The position numbers and the translations under genes were made by a program. A stretch of DNA of 64,000 nt from Plumapathes pennacea. Taxonomy: Eukaryota > Cnidaria > Anthozoa > Antipatharia > Myriopathidae. The number at the start of each line of letters is the position of its first letter. Position 1 is the stretch's first letter. The notes under the pieces are model-generated. The model did no database searches. It was not told where the DNA came from and saw only the letters and a program-made list of their open reading frames with translations. The DNA is taken from positions 13,998,385 to 14,062,384 of the forward strand of contig OZ038472.1 in the NCBI GenBank assembly GCA_964036295.1. Reading direction: 5' to 3'. This document shows, one piece after another, positions 12,801-24,383 of this stretch.

Positions 12801-15800
12801 TGTTTTTGACATCTTGTTGTATGACAGCATTGAACTACATCAACCCTTCCTTCCCACCCATGTATAATTCCCAATGTAAGTTAATTGGAGATAAGTTTAG
12901 CCTGAGTCAAATAGCTTCACAAAACAAGTTCTCGCAATAATGTAGATTTACTGTACCTTTCCTTCACTCTGTAGATTCACCACAACAACGACTGCTCAGC
13001 CTACCCCACCATCTGTCCAAAGTGCAACAAGGATGGAGTGCCACGAGCAAAGGTACCCTTAAAGAAACGTACAGTATATGGTGCTAGGTGCTAGATGAAA
13101 ACATCAGCTTTATGGCGGCTCCAGGTGTTTGTAACGCATTTTTGTAAATCCCTACTCGGTGCAACACTGCACTTATTCTTTTACAAAGTTTCCCAACAGT
13201 ACATGTAGTGCCAAAGTGCTGCTCGCAGGCAGATCAGGATACGGTGAAGAAGTGCATGATAGAAATGTGCATTTTGTGGCATCGAAAACTTGGTCTACAT
13301 ATATTTCTGATGTGGACATACAGTATGCCAAACGGACACACTTTATCGTTGATGAATCATACACTCAAGTCACTTCCTAAATGACTATGCCTTTGGATCT
13401 GGGCCAGCCACGATGTGGTTTTATTACTCTTTACTTCGAAGAAAATCTTTCAAATTGGCACTGTATGGTTTGAGGCTAAAGGACGTCGTACGCGGCTTGT
13501 ACACTGTACACAGGTGTGAGTACGTTGTTCGTGTACGACTGTTTTGTGTTCTGATAGAAAGGTCGAAACTTAATTCATAAACGTCTGGGAACTACAAAGC
13601 ACTGACAACCTTCAAAATATGTTCAGTTAAGAAACTAAGAGCTTCATTACCATGCAACACACGCCGTTGAACAGCTGCCATCAAGTCATCGATCACGTTT
13701 CGTGTCGTGTTTCTTGTGAAGCGTTGTCGACCTGGATTCAACGTTTGTTTCTCGCCTCTCAGTACTTTTTGGCCAGAACTCTCATTCGTTGGGTCACCAT
13801 TGTTGCTGTTGAAAGACGAAAAACACTGGCGTGAGCCTAAACCATGTCTTTACAACATTGACATTTACTGTTAGAACTCAACTTGAAGATTTGTTTGACC
13901 TTTTGGTTGTAAAGCGAGCCAGGTTTTGCAGAATACGAGTTTCTTAGCCCCAAGTACTTGTCTGTTTTACTACAGATCAAATCAAATAATGTATCGGTTA
14001 TTCTCTGTTTGCGTGATGTACGTTAGTCTTCGCGTGGCTCTTGTGACGTCACAGACATGCCCGGGCATGCCTCGACGAGCCAGAGTAGAATCGAATTTAG
14101 TTTGTTGAAGGTGCAAGGAGTGCGAGGTTTAGAAAGCAATATTCTGACATTCTAGACACCACAGCACTGGATTCAATAAAAGTCTAATGTCGGAGTTGCT
14201 TGTGAATAATTGTAGACTGCCAGCAGCACCGCCTTTTCCCTCCAAAATCGTACAAAAGAGCGCAAAAGTACTGTAGATCCAATGGGGCACTTCCCTATTT
14301 GCTATACGGATTGCTTTTAAATTTCCTAAAGAGTGTCATGATCTCCTGGCTAGAATAGAGTCCAATTTTGGGGGGTCTCCCCCGAATCTCATTCTCCGCT
14401 TGGGTGCATTTTGGTTTTCTCTTTTTACTCAGATGACAGAACATCAAGATCCCCTCTTTGGTGACTGTGACGGTGTTCAAGGGCCGTGTCCGTTTGCTGA
14501 AGCGGGATGCTCTGAAAAAAAGGTATGTCTGGTGGATTTTACCACAGACTGCGAAATCAGTGGGCCCGACAGAACTCGATACAATGTAGTTGTCATTTGT
14601 GTGGTCGTATCACTGAAGGCCCTGTTTACACAACCCCTGGTTGGGTGCTAGCTCAAGCCAAGTCAGCGTCCCGGTTCAGCCCTTCGTCGGTAAATCCTCT
14701 GTAAGTCGGTTTACACGAAGGAAGCCCTTTTCTGAAGACGGGATGACAAAAGTGGTGCCAAAGCTTGCAAATGAGATTGATTCATTTGTCTTCAATTCAC
14801 TGCATTGCTGATTTCATTTTGAATGTGTTGTCGTTGTCGTCGTTGTCGTTGTTGTTCTAGGTCATGTCCCGGAGCCAGAAGGATAAGCATCTGCAGGAGT
14901 GTGTGGTTCCTCATGTTTCTCATCTCTTGAAAACGGCACTTAACGTGTCCAGAGATGTCGAGTCGCTCATGTGTCGCACCCCTGGATTGGTCTCAAGAAA
15001 CCCCAGCTTCATGACTGATTATGAAAACGTCATTTCAGACATCCTTGCTCGAGTGCAAGGTATAGGCGGAGATCACAGAGAGGTGAGGGAGATAGTCCAA
15101 AAGCAAAGCGAACGGATAACCATCTTAGAGAGGGGCATGGCAACGATGAGGATATCCGCTGGAACTGTGTCACCGATTACAGATGAATCAGGTGGGCCCG
15201 GTCTACCCGCAAATGAAGTGACCCGCAGAGTGACGAACCTAGAGAACAGGACAGCAGATCACGAAGTTCTTTTGGTGGAGAACAACCGAAATGTTGATGA
15301 CCTCAGGCAGCAAGTGAACAGCTTGATCAGGCAGCTTGAAGCAGCTATGGAAACCGTCAGACGATTGGAGAGGAAGGTGGAGTCTCACGAGCACGTGCTG
15401 GCCATACGAAACGTGGCGTTAGCAGATCTGGAAGAGTTTGTCAGACAACAGCAAGTATCCAGCTATGATGGAGCTCTATTGTGGAAGATCCCTGACTATG
15501 CACGCAAGAAGAATGATGCGGTTTCAGGAAGGCAGACGTCGTTCTACAGTCCCTGCTTCTACACCAGTCGCCATGGCTACAAGATGTGCGCAAGGCTGTA
15601 CTTGAACGGAGACGGCATGGGCAAAGGCACTCACATCTCGGTGTTCTTTGTTGTCATGCGCGGGCAGTTTGATGCGCTACTCCGCTGGCCATTCAGACAG
15701 AAGGTAACCATCATGCTTTTGGATCAGGACAACGTGGAGCACGTGATCGACGCCTTCAGACCAGACCCCAACAGTTCATCTTTCCAGAGACCGCGGAGAG

Positions 15801-15919
15801 AGATGAACGTGGCCAGCGGTTGCCCCCTGTTCTGTGCTTTGTCGGAGTTGAGTAAACATGCGTATGTGCGAGATGATGTCATGTTTATGAAGATTATTGT
15901 CGACACTTCGGATTTATAG
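6750..15919 (+). CDS. TRAF: TRAF-family adaptor / RING E3 ligase, gene 1
   Basis: Coding exons: 6750-6895, 8349-8412, 10154-10258, 10878-11042, 12975-13052, 14433-14522, 14861-15919. All introns are GT-AG; the first junction splits a codon after two bases and the rest fall between codons. The product is 568 residues, normal for TRAFs. Domains: RING about 20-62, TRAF zinc fingers about 71-240, coiled coil about 290-412, MATH/TRAF-C about 417-568. From family knowledge it should trimerise, bind receptor tails through MATH, and drive ubiquitin-dependent NF-kB/MAPK signalling in the cytoplasm. The start is the first ATG of the RING exon and is conserved in all four paralogs; a 5' untranslated exon may lie upstream. 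RING and early introns pair with gene 4, while the 3' flank pairs with gene 2. Orthology to a single vertebrate TRAF is not claimed. Confidence 0.93.
8452..9089. mobile_element. Palindromic element in gene 1 intron 2
   Basis: The segment 8903-9089 is a near-perfect inverted repeat; its arms begin AACAAATTGACGTCAG and contain GTGTCTGTCCTCTTATTGAT, meeting at a CGGCGAAGCGCCTCG centre shared with the element at 519-699. The words GTCAGTTTCTCGCTTTGTGA and AATAAGAGGACAGACACAT also occur at 8450-8510, so the element probably begins near 8452. No coding capacity of its own is recognisable. Confidence 0.75.
11489..11640. repeat. 58-bp tandem repeat in gene 1 intron 4
   Basis: Two full units (about 11490-11548 and 11549-11606) and a partial third (11607-11640) start CATTCGAATCTGAATACCG and contain TTTGGCTGATTCGGACGAGA. 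Units differ by one or two bases. No function is implied. Confidence 0.85.
14861..15919 (+). CDS. TRAF: Gene 1 exon 7: coiled coil and MATH domain
   Basis: This 1059-nt exon starts after CTAG and ends at TAG (15917-15919). Its first residues finish the last zinc finger (C205, C212 from exon 6, then H226 and C230 here). A heptad-rich stretch, for example LEAAMETVRRLERKVESHE, leads into the MATH domain. Landmarks are YDGALLWKI, FYTSRHGYKMC, YLNGDGMGKGTH, LLRWPFRQKV, SSSFQRP, ASGCPLF and the terminal IIVDTSDL. These match the TRAF1/2/3/5 type of TRAF-C domain rather than TRAF6. The ending is closest to TRAF3 among those I know. Confidence 0.95.
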   Translation, partial: VMSRSQKDKHLQECVVPHVSHLLKTALNVSRDVESLMCRTPGLVSRNPSFMTDYENVISDILARVQGIGGDHREVREIVQKQSERITILERGMATMRISAGTVSPITDESGGPGLPANEVTRRVTNLENRTADHEVLLVENNRNVDDLRQQVNSLIRQLEAAMETVRRLERKVESHEHVLAIRNVALADLEEFVRQQQVSSYDGALLWKIPDYARKKNDAVSGRQTSFYSPCFYTSRHGYKMCARLYLNGDGMGKGTHISVFFVVMRGQFDALLRWPFRQKVTIMLLDQDNVEHVIDAFRPDPNSSSFQRPRREMNVASGCPLFCALSELSKHAYVRDDVMFMKIIVDTSDL

Positions 15920-16685
15920 GATGTTCCGTTTCGGCCAATAACATGGACTTTATTGACGATAATATGAGACGAAGTCCAAGGAATATTGAAATCGAATATA
16001 AAAAATTATTTATTACTGGACATTGGCATCGCGAGTTCACATGGGCTCAAAAATCCTTGTACATGGCGAAAAATTCATATCGCCTGCTGGCAAGGGGCTT
16101 CCGATATTGGAAGTTTTTGAAATTCAACACTGAGGAAAGGCTTGTGCAGTTTCGGTCAGAAGCACGATGCAGACGAAGGAAAACGTTCATGACTCAACAC
16201 CTAGAAATGTCCGACCGTTGTTTGCCGTTTTTAGCATTTATGGTAATGCTGCTGCGCAATTTCCACTCCGCGTATTTTTCTCAAATTCGATACAAAGACT
16301 CCTTTAGTAGACATGAGTTTAACAAGCAGTGGTGGGAGTTATCCGTTTAGTTACATTCTACTCGAGTAGAACAAGTGTATATAGTTCGAAAAATGTCCCA
16401 ATTTATCCTGTAGGAGCATTTAGTTGTTGAACACTTTACATGTACATTGAGTAACTCTAGATAATCTATCGGCCGTTTTTGGCACCACCTTACATTCAGA
16501 AAAACCAAATTGCCAAAATTTCAAAAACCCCATATTTTCGTAGATGCCACGCACACATGTGATGTGTGTTATGTATTGGAAAGAATCTATGATGGTTCGA
16601 GATGTTATATATAATTATATTAATTATAAAATTATATGATTGGATTTTTGTTTTTTTCGCCTGCTTTATTTGGGTAATTTATAAG

Positions 16686-16732
<47 letters not shown>

Positions 16733-17320
16733 TTAACTTACTGCGGTACGTATCAATTCACGGACCGCCAACCAAGAGCGTTAAATAAAGCATAAAAATC
16801 AGCCTATTTCGGGATAGACAGTTTCTCTTTTTCTCTTTTTCCAAACGAACGGTTTTTCTGAGTAATGCGGTTTTTGACGCAAAAAGGCCTTTTGTTCTTT
16901 CAACTTAGGAACAGAGTATCGTCTCTGCTCCACGAGAATTCGTTCAGCTGAATGAGTTTTCGCTTGCGTCCGAAGGCGCCGCCCTCTATTTTCATGAAGC
17001 AACGACGTCATTATTTCACAATATTTTGGCTATTCTGCCTTTGCGGGCAGAATAGCTGAAGTGTATTTCAAATATTCCGTAATAGTACTAGCTCCCAGAC
17101 AACGCGAATGCGTGTTTTGCGGCTATTCTTATTTCGGGATAGTCCCAAAAAAAAAAAAAAAAACTAAAATTTTCAGTTAAATGGATGGGCGAGCTTTGGT
17201 AACGACGCTGCTTTGATTCGGATTAGATTGACATCTTTTCAACCGATGTTCGATTTACAATATTCTTTCTGACTTCGCTCATATTATCGGTCGTTACGGA
17301 ACATTCTGGTCTGAGTAAAA
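15920..17320 (+). other. Gene 1 3' flank homologous to gene 2 3' flank
   Basis: From about 15950 the sequence aligns with 34312 onward: both have ATAATATGAGACGAAGTC, ACTGGACATTGGCATCG and, farther out, GACGCTGCTTTGATTCGG (17205 and 35264). An open frame of 135 codons at 15943-16350 is not kept in the gene 2 copy, so I treat it as untranslated or intergenic. A possible AATAAA lies at 16784-16789. Poly-A/G (16684-16731) and A-run (17147-17163) repeats are present. Confidence 0.7.
16684..16731. repeat. A-rich (AAAAG)n simple repeat
   Basis: Run of A residues with G every fifth base, in the gene 1 3' flank. Confidence 0.9.
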
Positions 17321-17490
17321 TCTTTGAGTGGGGCAACATTTTCAGGGGATGCGTGCTGGTAATTTATACCACATATTTACTTAAACCCCCATTAAAGGCT
17401 TTGTTTGTTGCTGTTTTTTCGTTTCGTTTTGTTTTTGTTTTTGTTTTTATTGCTGTCACCATGCTGAACGCTTCTTTGGGGGAGCTTGGT

Positions 17491-17514
17491 AATATATATA
17501 TATATATATATATT
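17491..17514. repeat. (AT)n microsatellite
   Basis: AT dinucleotide run in the spacer after gene 1. Confidence 0.9.
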
Positions 17515-19118
17515 ATATGTCTATAAGACTATATGTAGCTTGTGGTTACGGGATTTTGTTCTCACTAACGCCCACCCCAATACGGGCAAAGCAAGGGCTG
17601 TCTTTGCTGAATATTTTTTAGTTTTACTAAGATGGATTTAGTTGCAATATAGCATCTACATTGTATGGTTGATTACACTAGTTTTTGCCCCTGCAAAACG
17701 CGGTCACGTGACCTTACTGCTCACAAGAGTGAATGCTACAAAAAGACGAATGTCCTTTGACCATAGAACTTTTTTGCCATACGAATGTTCTGAACTCGGC
17801 AGTGCCTTCAATTTCATCCTTCGATACTGATGGCCTAAATTGAGATCGCTACTTATAGTATTCGTTGCTCTTTCCAAGAATTCTGGTATCGTGATGTTCA
17901 GGTTAAGAAAGTTACGTGACTGTGTCCTGGGGCCAACTTAATAAGTCCGAAGTATTGATACGTGTATGGTTGTATCGCAAAGCAAAATTTGGTCTCAAAT
18001 GCTTAGCAGTGTGCTAACCGCCCTATGGTGTTGGATTTAAGTTCTTTTAGGTCTAAGCATGTTACCTTTAAAAAAAACTAAGAAAAAATAAATAAAACTT
18101 CATAACCCAATTCAGGTGTATGTTTGATCAGGTGATGTCGAAAATTTTTTAATGTGTTTTTATCGCACAGCTCTGTGTTTTTATATATTTTTTCTGATAA
18201 TTTTTAGCAGCACGACTTCGGCGCGATTCTCTCAAGCTTTCAGAGAAGGTCTCAGTGGAGTAACCGGCATTGTGTTTAGCTCGGTTTTTTATAAGTCGAA
18301 CATAGGGTAGTATAGTCCATGCAAGTGACCTTGGCATACGTTGCCAAGCAGCACAAACAAACTAATAATGTTCTCGTAAGTTCCGTATTGACAAAAGGTT
18401 GGTTCTCTTGCGGTTGCTTTACCGTGTGAGTGGAACTTTTCCATTCTCTTGCGCTTGCTTCATAAATTTTACCGTGTGAACTGGTCGCTTGTGTTTGCGT
18501 TTGCGCTTGCTTTACTCGTGTGAACCTGGCTAAAGTGTTTGGTTGGTTGATTGGACGGCTTTTTTAGGAGCAAGCCGGAGGAATATCAGAATCGAGGTTT
18601 AGTTTTTTTACAGCGACAAGTCGCTTCGCATGGTGTATATTTTGTTGCTGACGGCTCCATGGCAGCAAGGTGTCACGCGAGAGTTACACCCCGGGTTACA
18701 CTGAAGCGCTACAAAAATTGGCACTTGAATCCACAGTTTTGTGCCAATTGCAAAATAAGTTGACCGCACGAGTGAAAAGCGTATATCTCGGTACCGATCT
18801 TTACATCGATCCAAACGTGAACTGTTTTTGACGCTTCATCTGTATCCAGAAAAAACATCCCCACCGATTAACTCTACTGCAGAAAGACCTCCGAGAGGTA
18901 CGAAAAGAACGCGACTTCTGGGAGGTACAGTATGTGAAGAAAGAACATTTGCTCCATTGCTCGTCATCGGTCCGCACCGCGTCAAGCCATCATTGCCGGT
19001 TGACAAACTGAAGTGACGTCAAGAGCGTACTTCCAATACAACCTCGTTCCCAGGGGCGCGGGGGCGTAAGAGAGTTTGCAAATCGGATATGCTTGCGCAA
19101 CTCCGGCGTACTTTAGAC
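17515..19118. other. Intergenic spacer, nothing supported
   Basis: Small open frames on both strands have no recognisable domain. A copy of the CAACCTCGTTCCCAGG terminus occurs at 19039 without a partner close by. I see no gene or RNA. Confidence 0.5.
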
Positions 19119-19129
19119 GGCTATGTTTA

Positions 19130-19425
19130 AAACCAGGAACCGGGAACGGGGAACCGGGAACCTGGGAACCGGGAACCTGAGAACCGGGAACCTGAGAACC
19201 GGGAACTTGAGAACCGGGAACTTGAGAACCGGGAACCGGGAACCGGGAACTGGGAACCGGGAACCGGGAACCGGGAATCTGGGAATCTGGGAATCTGGGA
19301 ATCTGGGAATCTGGGAATCTGGGAATCTGGGAATCTGGGAATCTGGGAATCTGGGAATCTGGGAATCTGGGAATCTGGGAATCTGGGAATCTGGGAATCT
19401 GGGAATCTGGGAAACAGGAACTTGG
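19130..19425. repeat. Minisatellite, 8-bp GGGAATCT unit
   Basis: The left part uses mixed units such as GAACCGGG and AACCTGAG; from about 19270 it becomes a pure array of GGGAATCT, about 18 units. Open frames through the array on both strands (reading as FPDSQIPR on the -) are by-products of a repeat length that lets frames stay open. Confidence 0.92.
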
Positions 19426-20153
19426 AATTGGAAAGGCAACGCAGAAATTAGGAACAAAACAAATTACAAAATTTTATTGAACGCTTGTCCTCTGTAAGAA
19501 TCGTTTTCACTTAATGAAGAAAATTTATTATTTGTCTGTTTATCCGCCGGTTACAGTTGTTTACGACTGAAATGGAATAATTGGGAGCACACTTGTAGGG
19601 AAATTTCTCTACAACAAAACCGGATAATTACAAATATTCTATGGAATTTTTAAAAAAATAAAGCAAATAAATGCAAAAGGGCCCTACAATTGTACAGATT
19701 ATGCTAAATTCTAGCCTTATCCTCTGTTTGTGCTCCTGCAGCAACATACTAAACCTAATACTTATGCTTTTTCTGTTTTATTTTCCGGTTACAGTTGTTC
19801 AACAATGAGTGAAAAGGAAATACTTTGCTGATTTGCCAAGGCAGCACAAATTGGAATTAATGTTAACCACAACAAAACCGGAAAATTACAAAATTTCTAT
19901 GGCATTTTTGTACTGCAACAGCCATAAGATTTGTTAATCGAAAGCTTAAACAGCCAACAGTAACATGCACCACGCGATGATGAAACGAAAGACAGGCGTA
20001 ATGAGCGGTCACTGGCTTCTAATGCACTCATTAATCACGTGATTTGGTCTGATTGGTCAGTAGGCGAAAATCTAACCTGATTGGCCAGCTGGCAACAATG
20101 ACGCTGGCCACCAGATATTCTCTTTTCTTGTGGGGACGGGTTTTTAAAGCCTT

Positions 20154-20329
20154 GTCCTCACTAGCGCATAAGCATAAGCATAAGCATAAGAATAAGAGCG
20201 ACAGTGGCGACATAAGCATAAGGATCAAACACGTTCGTTCCTTATGCTTATGCTTATGTCGCCACTGTCGCTCTCTTATTCTTATGCTTATGCTTGTGCT
20301 TATGCTTATGCTTATGCGCTAGTGAGGAC
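20154..20329. mobile_element. Hairpin MITE with GTCCTCACTAGCGC termini, copy 1
   Basis: Near-perfect inverted repeat with termini GTCCTCACTAGCGCA, arms made of ATAAGC units and a GCGACAGTGGCGACATAAGC block, and a short centre near 20235. A second copy with the same termini and block is at 50629-50762. It is nested inside the larger element at 19119-20645. Confidence 0.85.
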
Positions 20330-20482
20330 CAGGGTTAAACCATTTTACTCATTAACAACTGTAACTTGCGGATAAATCAGACAAATTATAGGTTTCTTTA
20401 TCAGGCGAAAACCGAGAAAAAATCTTCAAAAATCCAGTAATTTGGTTTTGTTCTGATTAAATTCCCAATTTTTGCGTTCCCC

Positions 20483-20634
20483 TTTCCAGATTCCGGTTCC
20501 CAGTTCCCCGTTCGCGTTTCCCGGTTCCCGGTTCCCGGTTCCAGGTTCCCGGTTCCAGGTTCCCGGTTCGCCGTTCTGGGTTCCCGGTTCCCGGTTCCCG
20601 GTTTCCCGGTTTCCCGGCTTCCCGGTTCCAGGTT
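20483..20634. repeat. Minisatellite, GGTTCCC unit
   Basis: Units such as GGTTCCCGGTTCC repeat with variations; this is the inverted counterpart of the array at 19130-19270 and forms the other arm of the same element. Confidence 0.88.
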
Positions 20635-20645
20635 TTAAACATAGC

Positions 20646-23336
20646 CACGAATATCCAAGGTCAAGTTTAGAAATCGGATATGCTTGGGCAACATCGGCGT
20701 ACTTTAGACTGCCGACTCATGCCTCACGAATATCCAAGGTAAGATTGCGTACAGTTCTTTAGACTGACCGTGTACAGCGTGGTAAAATAATGTATGATTT
20801 GCAACAGCCGGCAAACAACTTGCAACGGAAGTCCAGTATGCCTTCATCTGAACTTGGCATTCGGCTAATCAAATATTGCGAAACATCAACTGCGTGCTTG
20901 CATTCTGTTCAAAATTTCGGAATTAACCTAGAATCCACAAACGAAAGGAGTTGTAGTAATACAAGGACACGATACTAGTGGTCCAAACTAGCCCTGCCGC
21001 GACCTACCTCAGACAGGGCTCGGTGGAAGATTAGCATGTATAGTGACCGTTTACGGTTTGTTCCGGATCATGAGGACTCACTCGAACCTGCACGCCATTC
21101 CTCTTTGACAGCGATTACATTTCATGACTGTTATGTGTGTCTTAAGTTTCCCAGCTCCGAAATGATTGATTACCCGCCCCACTTACCCGGTGCATGTCAC
21201 TCTTGCCAAGTCAGCTTTCTTGTCACGGCAGCGACTGTACAAGTCACGAGACTGGTTCTTTTGTCGATCTCTTGGATCACTGCCCAAAACCGAAAGAAGA
21301 TGTGAGCGAACACGAGCGACTAAGAAACCCCTTGTGCGCCGCGAATCAAAGAAAGTTGTGCGGGCTGTCTAAACGAATGAAACGTCGTTCATCAAACCCG
21401 AGAACATCAGACTGGATTACAAGCAAGTAGGAGACAACTAATCACAGAGCAAACTTCGCCCAACATTACAATCCAACATTGTAAGGCCGGAGTTAAAAAA
21501 TGTTGAGTCGTTTTGACACTTGGAGTTCTTTTTAGCCTGGACTGATCTCAGATCGATCCGAATCAGTGTCCTAGTTCGAACCAAAATTTGTGATTTCAGA
21601 CCTATTCCCCAAAATTCATAGTTCTCTAACTGTCGTCTGATATCAGTCAAAATCACACCAGTATCCCAGACCCAGAGGGCAAAACCTGTACCCGGTTCCA
21701 GGCCAACTTTTCTGGCTTATGACAGCATTAAACTGTGCCAGTCCCTACTTTTTTGCTCAAAGATAAAGATAAATAAAGATGGATTGAGCCCCCCCGCCTC
21801 CAAGAAATCACTTGGTAGGTAATTCAACACTGATTAGAGCATGATAACTTCGACGTTTGTCCAAATCAGATCGATATTGAGTTTTGATCGACTAGTCTTT
21901 CGACCGCTGACATAAAAATTGATTCTTGTATTCTGAACTTGTTCGACGTTTAATCCAACAGTCGAATATAACACACTCCGTTCCAGCTTGCTGCTTTTTT
22001 TGCCTCCCTTTCACCGGCCTTATCCCCCGTCAATGTTGTTCAGAATCGTAATCAATTGCGAGGGAGTGTTATTTTTACGATACGACATTGCTAGGGGGAA
22101 GGAGGGGACGTACTGCTTTGCAGAATTGATGTAGTTGTAATTATTTACGTTTTCAATAGTTTTTGTGCGGATTGTAGGTCGCTTACAAATTATTCAATCT
22201 GCTCTCTTACGTGGGGTTCAATTACACATAGTATCCGGTCAAATAACCAATAATGAACCCACAACTATGCAAAGAACGAATTATACATGACTGATAGAAA
22301 ATGCACAAATGTTCCAGAGACAATCTCACCTTGATAGTAAAGAAAAACACTCATATCAGTGGCGCGCGTCAAACGGGAGTTGAGAATCGAAGAACGCTTT
22401 GTCTGCGCGCAGTTTTTGCAAATGTTTTCTCTGTTTTTGAAGAGTGTATATACATAGGAACACCAATACAGGAAACTGTTTGTTGGCCTATACTTGCGAA
22501 GTCGGATGCCAAGTCTTCCAGTTAATAATGCACTACACCTTTGCCATTCATGGCAATAGGTTTACCGCGGAAATATCGTTCTGCCTAACGGTCGGAGCAC
22601 GTGGTTTTACAAAAGTTTCAGGAAATGCGCTTTAGTACATAGTGCTGTTATTTTTTTGGGTTAGAGGATGATACAGCGTGGCAACCAGTCACGTATCGCG
22701 AGCCAACAGTTTTTAAAATTTATTCTCCGATGGCCGGATTTCTTAACTACCCTGTGTGTGCAGAACCGGCTTCAAACAAAGAGGCTACTTCATTCCTCCT
22801 CGCTTCATAGTGGAGTGAGTAAGAAGGATTTGCTTGAAGGGTACTTCAAGCAAAAAAAAGCTGATCTTTTTTTTTTTTTTTTTTTTTTTTCAGGGCAAGT
22901 GATTTCGTATTCATCAAGACTAAGCTCGGCGACATCGTTCTTCATGCAGTGGCAGCCTGACAGTTGACGTAAAATCAAACGCTTAACTTTAAAAAAACCC
23001 TACCGTCAAAACGTCGTCCATTCTTCGAAGAAGTAAGTTCAAATAACGCGGCGAAGCACAGAAAAAGCTGAAGTACTTATTGGAAACATTTCGAAAAGTT
23101 ATAACAAACTTCGGAACGCATGACAACCTTCAAAATGAGAACACGTTCCGAACAAAAAATATGGTCGCAACAACTACGACAACATCTTCCTTTCAAAACT
23201 GCGTTGTTCGACACACCCTGTTAAGCGACCTTGCCCAAATTTGGAAAATCGCAACTGCTTTATTTGGAAATCCATTGTTGACAACAGAGGGAACATGGAA
23301 GTAGGGAAGGCAAAGTGATTTTAATACCTCGCAATC

Positions 23337-23338
<2 letters not shown>
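20646..23338. other. Intergenic spacer between genes 1 and 2
   Basis: No gene is supported. Frames near 21036-21430 contain scattered Cys and basic residues but no family I recognise, and no splice logic joins them. A run of about 24 T residues lies at 22867-22890. Confidence 0.45.
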
Positions 23339-24049
<711 letters not shown>

Positions 24050-24383
24050 TGGCTCAGTGTAATGTATGAATGTATGTATTAAAATATAATAAAAAACAAA
24101 AGCTCTAAGAAGCTTCCCACTGTATGTACCACGCAAATAGCCCAAACCTGCGATCAGGCCCTCATTTCCCTCCCCGGTGTCGAAAAATACAAAACATATC
24201 ATTGGCCGTTAGAGACTAGACCACGGAGGGAAAGGGTAGCCTGTGTACAGCGGTTTCATTTTTCGTGCCTCTGAAAGGTACGAAGAAAATGGGACGGCTG
24301 TTCACAGGCTAGGCCCTGGATCGAGCTTGTGATGGGCAAACGCTGACCACCAAGAACGCATGCTAATTTTGGTCAAAAAAGTG

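Larger units (their letters stand above)
19119..20645. mobile_element. Inverted-repeat element with minisatellite arms
   Basis: The left boundary GGCTATGTTTAAAACCAGG pairs with CCTGGTTTTAAACATAGCC-like sequence at the right boundary (about 20626-20645, read inverted). Each boundary runs straight into a GGGAAC-type minisatellite in opposite orientation. The inside holds two similar blocks around 'CCGGTTACAGTTGTT' (19546 and 19786) and a nested palindrome (20154-20329). The ~45-bp sequence outside the left edge (TCGGATATGCTTGCGCAAC) recurs in direct orientation outside the right edge at about 20671. No transposase is visible. Confidence 0.65.

Noticed and set aside
15943-16350. 135-codon + frame right after gene 1
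   Set aside because: The homologous stretch after gene 2 (34312-34600) does not keep the frame, so there is no sign of coding constraint.
19113-19497. Long open frames of over 110 codons on both strands across the minisatellite
   Set aside because: The repeat unit keeps both strands free of stops and the products are pure short repeats. There is no start context or splice support.
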